From: Streptomyces cyaneus
GTDB lineage: Bacteria; Actinomycetota; Actinomycetes; Streptomycetales; Streptomycetaceae
Assembly: GCF_004028635.1 (NCBI RefSeq)
Contig: NZ_RQJW01000003.1
Span: 124,001 to 188,000, forward strand
Length of the DNA stretch: 64,000 nt
Reading direction: 5' to 3'
Shown: positions 58,734 to 64,000 of the stretch, piece after piece
Position numbering within the stretch: position 1 is the first letter of the stretch
Layout of the letters: every line of letters starts with the position of its first letter
The notes under the pieces: model-generated
The model's database searches: none
What the model saw: only the letters and a program-made list of their open reading frames with translations
Told to the model about the DNA's origin: nothing
Translations under genes and position numbers: made by a program

Positions 58734-60719
58734 ATGAGAACTGCACAGGACCGGGAAGAGCCCACGCCGGACAGAGCCGGCAGCCCGGTGGCACTGTCGC
58801 GCCGGGGGATGCTCAAGGGCACGGCCGTCACCGCCGGTCTGGCCGCGGCGGGCATCGGCGCCGCGGGGCCGGCCTACGCGGCGGACGACGCGGCCGTCCT
58901 GGGGGACGCGGCCGGCGTGACCGCGCGGATGGGCGGCAACGCCATCACGATGTCGGTGGTGGACGGAGCGCTGCGGTGGTCCGCCCGGCACAACGGCAAG
59001 ACGGTGATCGACACGTCCGTGCTGGGGCTGAGGCTGAGCGACGGGACCGTCCTCGGCAGTGATGTGACGGTGACCCGGAACCAGCACTGGACCACCCGCA
59101 CCACCTGGACACCGGTGTACGGGCGCAACGCCACCGTCACCGACCTGTACCAGGAGCAGCGCTGGAACCTGCGGGACACCGCCTCGGGGATCCACTTCAG
59201 CGTCCAGATCCGCGCCTACAAGACCGGTGTCGCGCTGCGCTACGTCCTGCTCGACAAGGGCACCGCCACCATCGCCGACGAGTTGACGACCTTCGTCTTC
59301 CCCGACGGCACCACCGTCTACAGCGCCCGTGACGAGAACGCCTACCTCCCGGTGGCGCCGGGCTCCATACCGCTCACCGGGACCTCCACCACGGACAACG
59401 GCCCCCTGACCGACCTGCCGCTCACCGCCACCCTCGCCGACGGGCTCATCGCCTGCATCTGCGAGTCCTCGCGGCTGAACTTCCCGCGTCTGATGCTCAG
59501 TTCGGTCGACGGACAGCCGGGTGCCCTGTCCGCCTTCCTGATGGAGCACACCGCCCGTGGCACCGGCCCGGTCGAGACGACCAGCACGGTCACCACCCCG
59601 TTCGCCACACCGTGGCGCGCGCTGGTGATCGGATCCACCCACGCCGAACTCGTCGACAACGCGGAACTGGTCCTCAACCTGGCCCCGCCCAGCGCGCTGA
59701 CCGACACCTCGTGGATCAAGCCGGGCAAGGTCTTCCGCTGCGAGCTCAGCACCGCCGCGGGCCTCGCGGGCGTCGACTTCGCCGCGGCCCGGGGCCTGGA
59801 GTACATCGAGTACGACGCCGGCTGGTACGGCCCCGAGTTCAGCACCCCCGACGCGACCAAGCCGATCGCCGCCATCGACCTGCCGTCCGTCATCTCGTAC
59901 GCCACGAGCAAGGGCATCGGCGTCTTCCTCTACGTCAACCGGCTCGCGCTGACCGACGCGGACTCACTCTTCGGCCTCTACAAGAGCTGGGGCGTCGCGG
60001 GCATCAAGCTCGGCTTCATCAACGACGGCACCCAGACGATGACCGACCAGATCACGGACTGGGCCAAGGCGGCCGCCAAGTACCGGCTGCTGATCGACAT
60101 GCACGACGACGTCCGACCGTTCGGCTACGAGCGCACGTACCCGAACTACATCAGCCTGGAAGGCGTCCGGGGCAATGAGCAGTTCCCGACGGCCACGCAC
60201 AACGTGACGCTGCCCTTCGCCCGCAACATCGGCGGCCCGATGGACTACACCATCTGCTACGGCCAGTCACGCGACAAGACGACCAACGCCCATCAGATGG
60301 CGATGGCCGCGGTGTACTACCAGCCCCTCAACTTCCTCTTCTGGTACGACAAGCCGTCCAAGTACTCCAACCCCGCGAACTGGCCGGGACTGCCCTGGTT
60401 CAACGCCATCCCCACGACGTGGGACGAGAGCCGGACCCTGGCCGGGTCGATCGGCGAGTACGTGGCGGTCGCCCGCCGGGGTGGCGACACCTGGTACCTC
60501 GGGGCCATGACCAACGAGACGTCCCGGACCCTGTCGATCCCCCTGTCGTTCCTGGGCAGCGGAACCTACACCGCGACCGTCTACGCCGACGGCACCCCGG
60601 GCACCAGCCCGTACCGAACCCCGGTCGTGGTCAGTACCCGGACCGTCACCTCGGAGACCACGCTGAGCATGGCCATGGCCCCGGCTGGCGGCCAGGCGGT
60701 CGTCCTGAAGCCGAGCTGA
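58734..60719 (+). CDS. Tat-exported GH97 alpha-glycosidase
   Basis: 661 residues with a twin-arginine signal (LSRRGMLKGTAVTAG, ending PAYAADD). The mature enzyme has an N-terminal beta-sandwich and a GH97 barrel with YIEYDAGWYG, the strand GVAGIKLGFINDG, the RTYPNYISLEGVRGNEQF segment holding two conserved Glu, and a C-terminal beta domain. GH97 members are alpha-glucosidases (inverting) or alpha-galactosidases (retaining, with an Asp nucleophile). Here the strand has Gly where the retaining group has Asp, which suggests the inverting group. A LacI-type operator precedes it and its LacI regulator follows. Confidence 0.88.
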   Translation: MRTAQDREEPTPDRAGSPVALSRRGMLKGTAVTAGLAAAGIGAAGPAYAADDAAVLGDAAGVTARMGGNAITMSVVDGALRWSARHNGKTVIDTSVLGLRLSDGTVLGSDVTVTRNQHWTTRTTWTPVYGRNATVTDLYQEQRWNLRDTASGIHFSVQIRAYKTGVALRYVLLDKGTATIADELTTFVFPDGTTVYSARDENAYLPVAPGSIPLTGTSTTDNGPLTDLPLTATLADGLIACICESSRLNFPRLMLSSVDGQPGALSAFLMEHTARGTGPVETTSTVTTPFATPWRALVIGSTHAELVDNAELVLNLAPPSALTDTSWIKPGKVFRCELSTAAGLAGVDFAAARGLEYIEYDAGWYGPEFSTPDATKPIAAIDLPSVISYATSKGIGVFLYVNRLALTDADSLFGLYKSWGVAGIKLGFINDGTQTMTDQITDWAKAAAKYRLLIDMHDDVRPFGYERTYPNYISLEGVRGNEQFPTATHNVTLPFARNIGGPMDYTICYGQSRDKTTNAHQMAMAAVYYQPLNFLFWYDKPSKYSNPANWPGLPWFNAIPTTWDESRTLAGSIGEYVAVARRGGDTWYLGAMTNETSRTLSIPLSFLGSGTYTATVYADGTPGTSPYRTPVVVSTRTVTSETTLSMAMAPAGGQAVVLKPS

Positions 60720-60757
60720 CCCCCGGCAGCAGGCACAGCGTCACCGGCTCAGAGGAG

Positions 60758-60770
60758 AGAAAACGTTTAC
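60758..60770. promoter_or_regulatory. LacI operator upstream of the LacI gene
   Basis: AGAAAACGTTTAC, identical over 13 bases to the operator before the GH97 gene, located 73-85 bp before the regulator start. Indicates autoregulation. Confidence 0.7.
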
Positions 60771-60842
60771 CGCCCTACTAGAGAGTACCTCTCTGATCGG
60801 CAGGGCTCAATACGACCGAGCCGGTGCAGTAACGTCGGAGCC

Positions 60843-61949
60843 GTGACGGACGAGGAAAAGGGGCCACCCGCCACCCCGGGAGCGAAGAAGGCGAAGCGCA
60901 GGGGGAGGCCGACCGACAGGCCGAGCACGATCCGCGACGTCGCCGCTAAGGCAGGTGTCTCGGTAGCAACCGTTTCCCGGACGCTGGCGGGCAACTACCC
61001 CGTGTCCGCGGAGACCAGGCAGCGGGTCATGGCCGCCGTCGACTCCCTCCACTACGTCGTGAACGTCCACGCCAAGGCGCTCTCCGGACGTGTCGCCGGC
61101 CCCATCGCCCTCGTCATGCACGACATCACCGGCCCCTCCCTCGCCCACGTGGCTGCGGGAGTGGAAGAGGAGGCCGGCGGCCGAGGCCGCCTCAGCCTGG
61201 TCTGCTCCACCAAGGGTGACACCAAGCGGGAGGACGACCTCGTCCAGCTCATGCGGGAACAGCACGCCGCGGCGGTCGTCCTCGTCGGCGGCACCGTGAC
61301 GGACGACGCCTACCACCGCCGTATGGCCGGCTACGCCAAGGCGCTGGACTCCGCGGGATCCCGGCTGGTGCTGTGCGGCCGGCCCCCGCTGCCGGCGGGC
61401 GTGCCGGCCACGGTCGTGGACTACGACAACCGAGGCGGCGCCTTCCAGGCCACCGCGCACCTGCTGACGGCCGGTCACCGGCGCGTCCTCTTCCTCGGCG
61501 GCGCTCCCGGCTTCAGCAGCGCGGAGGAACGCCACCTCGGCCATCAGGACGCCCTGCGCGCCCATGGCGCGCCGTACCTCGAGGAGTTGGACACCACCGG
61601 GGACTACACCCGGAAGTCGGGCTACCTGCGGACACGGGAAGCGCTGCGCACGGGAGTCGAGTTCACGGCGGTCTTCGCGGGGTCCGACGTGGTCGGACTG
61701 GGGGCCCTGGCCGCCCTGCGCGAGGCCGGTCTGCGCGTACCGCACGACGTCTCCCTGGTCGGCTTCGACGACGTCCCGTTCGCCGCCGACCTCACCCCGG
61801 CCCTCACCACGGTCCGTGTCCCGTACGAGGAACTGGGCCGCACCGCCGTACGGCTCGCCCTGGACCGAGAGGTCGGCTTCGCCTCCGACAACCACGTCGT
61901 GTTGAGCACGCAGCTCGTGATCCGGGATTCGGTGCGTACAGCGGATTGA
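60843..61949 (+). CDS. LacI family repressor of the GH97 gene
   Basis: 368 residues from a GTG start, with a basic N-terminal tail (KKAKRRGRP). The DNA-binding domain reads TIRDVAAKAGVSVATVSRTLAGNYPVSAETRQRVMAAVDSLHYVVN, with hinge ALSG. The periplasmic-binding-like domain follows (IALVMHDITGPSLAHVAAGVEEEA, TAVFAGSDVVGLGALAALREAGLRVPHDVSLVGFDDVP). It probably represses the GH97 gene and itself via the shared AAACGTTT sites and is released by a sugar. Confidence 0.93.
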   Translation: MTDEEKGPPATPGAKKAKRRGRPTDRPSTIRDVAAKAGVSVATVSRTLAGNYPVSAETRQRVMAAVDSLHYVVNVHAKALSGRVAGPIALVMHDITGPSLAHVAAGVEEEAGGRGRLSLVCSTKGDTKREDDLVQLMREQHAAAVVLVGGTVTDDAYHRRMAGYAKALDSAGSRLVLCGRPPLPAGVPATVVDYDNRGGAFQATAHLLTAGHRRVLFLGGAPGFSSAEERHLGHQDALRAHGAPYLEELDTTGDYTRKSGYLRTREALRTGVEFTAVFAGSDVVGLGALAALREAGLRVPHDVSLVGFDDVPFAADLTPALTTVRVPYEELGRTAVRLALDREVGFASDNHVVLSTQLVIRDSVRTAD

Positions 61950-61984
61950 GAGCGGCGGCGGTCGTGGGCGGTCACGGCGAGACC

Positions 61985-62015
61985 GGGGCGGCGGGGCGGC
62001 GGGGCGGCGGGGCGA
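61985..62015. repeat. Tandem GGGGCGGC repeat
   Basis: Three perfect copies and a partial fourth of an 8-base G-rich unit lie in the 157-bp gap after the LacI gene. The G4-loop spacing could form a quadruplex. Confidence 0.7.
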
Positions 62016-62106
62016 TGGGTCGGCGGCGCGCTCGTCCGACGGCCGCGAGGAACCCGAGTGCCCCGGCCTGCGCGGCTGCCGGGCATCGAGGGCATAGGCT
62101 CGGCGA

Positions 62107-62727
62107 ATGGCGAAGTACTTCGACGTGCACCCCGACAACCCCCAGCCGCGCACCATCTCCCAGGTCGCCGACAGCGTCCGCTCCGGTGCGCTCATCGCGT
62201 ATCCGACGGACTCCTGTTATGCGCTGGGCTGCCGACTGGGCAGCCGTGACGGCATCGACCGGATCCGGACCATTCGCCGACTGGACGACCGGCACCATTT
62301 CACCCTCGTCTGCCAGGACTTCGCGCAGCTCGGCCAGTTCGTGCTGGTGGACAAGGACGTGTTCCGCGCGATCAAGGCATCGACGCCCGGCAGCTACACC
62401 TTCATCCTGCCCGCGACGAAGGAGGTGCCGCGCATGCTCCAGCATCCGAAGAAGAAGACGGTCGGCGTGCGCATCCCCGCCCATGTCGTCACCCAGGCGC
62501 TGCTCGCCGAGCTCGGGGAGCCGCTGCTGTCCAGCACGCTGCTGCTGCCCGACGAGGACGAGCCGATGACCCAGGGCTGGGAGATCAAGGACCGGCTCGA
62601 CCATGTGCTGGACGCGGTGGTCGACTCCGGGGACTGCGGCACCGAGCCGACGACGGTGATCGACTTCTCCGGCGGTGAGGCCGAGATCGTACGGAAGGGA
62701 GCGGGCGACACGTCCAGGTTCGAGTGA
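62107..62727 (+). CDS. Sua5/YciO/YrdC family protein
   Basis: A 206-residue protein: TISQVADSVRSGALIAYPTDSCYALGCRLG and HFTLVCQDFAQLGQFVLVDKDVFRAIKASTPGSYTFILPATKEVP are the family pattern, followed by TVGVRIPAHVV. YrdC/Sua5 make threonylcarbamoyl-AMP for tRNA t6A. The HF in place of the usual KP/RP motif and the short length point to the YciO branch, whose role is less certain. A housekeeping copy probably lies elsewhere. Confidence 0.88.
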   Translation: MAKYFDVHPDNPQPRTISQVADSVRSGALIAYPTDSCYALGCRLGSRDGIDRIRTIRRLDDRHHFTLVCQDFAQLGQFVLVDKDVFRAIKASTPGSYTFILPATKEVPRMLQHPKKKTVGVRIPAHVVTQALLAELGEPLLSSTLLLPDEDEPMTQGWEIKDRLDHVLDAVVDSGDCGTEPTTVIDFSGGEAEIVRKGAGDTSRFE

Positions 62728-62849
62728 GACGGGGCGAGGCGGGGGGTGATCGCGGCGTGCGCCGGCTTGCATGCCACGATGATCTCGACCCGGCCCCTCC
62801 CGCGGGCCGGCCCTCGCCTACGCCCCACGCAGAGAGGCATGTCCCCGCC

Positions 62850-63605
62850 ATGACCGCCGTACAGGGAACCGACGTCGACATCGCCACCGAGGACGGCATC
62901 GTCGACGCCTATCTGGCCCATCCCGCTGACGGGGAACCCCGTCCGGCGGTCCTGCTCTACATGGACGCCTTCGGTCTGCGGCCCCGGCTCAGGGAGATGG
63001 CGGACCGCCTCGCCGAGGCCGGGTACACGGTGCTGGTACCGAACGTGTTCTACCGTCATGGGCGCGCTCCGGTGGTCGAGTTGCCGGAGTTCATCGATCC
63101 CGGGGCCCGGCCGGAGATCTTCGAGAGCATCATGCCGATCATGCAGGCGCTGACACCCGAACTCGCGATGCGGGACGCCGACGTGTTTCTGCGCTGGCTG
63201 GCCAACTGCCCCGTGGCCGCCGACGGCCCGGTGGCGCTGACCGGCTACTGCATGGGCGCGCGGCTCTCCCTGCTCACCGCGGGCACGTTCCCGGACCGGG
63301 TCGCGGCGGCGGCCGGATTCCACGGCGGACGGCTGGCCACGGAAGCGCCGGACAGCCCGCACCTGGTGGCCGAGCAGATCACCGCCGAGCTGTACTTCGG
63401 CCATGCTGACCAGGACCCGTCCCTGCCGGCCGAGCAGATCGAGCGCCTCGAGAACGCGCTCACCGAGGCGGGGGTCCGGCACCGCTGCGAGGTCTATCCG
63501 GGTGCGGGCCACGGGTTCACGCAGGCCGACACCTCCGCGTACAACCCCGAGGCGGACGAACGGCACTGGGCGGCGCTGCTCGATCTGCTGAAGCGGACGT
63601 TCTGA
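62850..63605 (+). CDS. Dienelactone hydrolase family protein
   Basis: 251 residues from ATG 62850. The Cys nucleophile elbow is GYCMGARLSLL, the acid is in FGHADQDPSLP and the His in YPGAGHGFTQ, the complete Cys-Asp-His triad of dienelactone hydrolases. It hydrolyses a lactone or ester in the cytoplasm; it may act in aromatic ring cleavage, but no ring-cleaving genes are adjacent. Confidence 0.9.
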   Translation: MTAVQGTDVDIATEDGIVDAYLAHPADGEPRPAVLLYMDAFGLRPRLREMADRLAEAGYTVLVPNVFYRHGRAPVVELPEFIDPGARPEIFESIMPIMQALTPELAMRDADVFLRWLANCPVAADGPVALTGYCMGARLSLLTAGTFPDRVAAAAGFHGGRLATEAPDSPHLVAEQITAELYFGHADQDPSLPAEQIERLENALTEAGVRHRCEVYPGAGHGFTQADTSAYNPEADERHWAALLDLLKRTF

Positions 63606-63667
63606 GTATCGATCCCCTCTGGTGTGCTCAGGTGACGTTGCGAAAGAGCGCAGCTGAGAGATCAGAG

Positions 63668-63748
63668 ATGACGACCAGGGCGAACCTGCCCGACGCCTGC
63701 ATGCCGGCGGCCCCGCACTGCGTCTCCCCGGACGAGTACGACGCCTGA
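63668..63748 (+). CDS. Possible 26-residue peptide
   Basis: ATG 63668 follows GAGAGATCAG and opens a short frame, MTTRANLPDACMPAAPHCVS, ending PDEYDA. It has two Cys and no membrane segment. It may be a small protein, a gene remnant or chance; nothing nearby suggests peptide modification. Confidence 0.25.
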   Translation: MTTRANLPDACMPAAPHCVSPDEYDA

Positions 63749-63780
63749 CGATGCTGCAGCAGGCGGCAAGCGTCCCCCCT

Positions 63781-63808
63781 GTGGCGCCCCGTGTCGGCGG
63801 GGCGCCAC
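63781..63808 (-). terminator. Hairpin terminator of the edge monooxygenase gene
   Basis: GTGGCGCCCC, 8-nt loop, GGGGCGCCAC: a perfect 10-bp stem 10 bp beyond the stop of the minus-strand gene. Confidence 0.7.
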
Positions 63809-63818
63809 AGATGCTCGA

Positions 63819-64000
<182 letters not shown>

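Overview
The window is high-GC actinobacterial DNA, almost certainly from a Streptomyces. The evidence is strong third-position G/C, frequent GTG starts, 4-bp ATGA/GTGA gene overlaps, a conservon-type signalling operon with a paired P450, an ABC sugar importer operon with no ATPase gene, a LAXTG-type sortase substrate, and mycothiol-type DinB/MDMPI and ANTAR proteins. I see no rRNA, tRNA, CRISPR array or insertion sequence.

Layout. 1-3283: end of a secreted beta-helix protein, a ThuA-like secreted protein, and a ROK regulator. 3445-8063: sugar-binding lipoprotein, two permeases and a GH1 beta-glucosidase in one overlapping operon, divergent from the ROK gene. 8220-11897: a Baeyer-Villiger-type flavin monooxygenase, a Rieske oxygenase and an MpaB/DUF2236 oxygenase. 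12506-14847: PfkB kinase and class II aldolase, divergent from a TetR regulator. 14903-19683: YqjF-like protein, a sortase-anchored DUF1996 protein, a flavodoxin-fold protein, a STAS-ANTAR protein and a small winged-helix regulator. 19688-24505: a glycerolipid locus (diacylglycerol-kinase-like, alkyl-DHAP-synthase-like, TetR, GlpD). 24528-31098: accessory single genes (methyltransferase, GNAT, serine hydrolase, MDMPI, lipoprotein, SRPBCC/ArsR, hydrolase) and a remnant of a cellulose-binding module.

31164-50483 is the main feature: a minus-strand biosynthetic operon of four genes. They encode a fatty-acyl-AMP ligase, a ~4650-residue megasynthase (ACP-KS-AT-DH-KR-ACP-KS-AT-DH-KR-ACP-C-FkbH), an ACP-thioester reductase with an unusual C-terminal domain, and a Cys-nucleophile alpha/beta hydrolase. 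An inferred route: an acyl-AMP is loaded on the N-terminal ACP and extended twice with dehydration but no enoyl reduction. The condensation and FkbH domains then join the chain to a glyceryl-type unit held on the ACP of the next protein, and the reductase releases it.

51409-56799 is a conservon (sensor kinase-like, roadblock, DUF742, GTPase) ending in two P450s. The first resembles CYP157 in lacking ExxR; the second is canonical. It is followed by a PucR-type regulator ending in a perfect 20-bp palindrome. 58734-61949 is a GH97 gene and its LacI regulator, each preceded by the same AAACGTTT operator. The window closes with a Sua5/YciO protein, a dienelactone hydrolase and the 3' end of an aromatic-type FAD monooxygenase.
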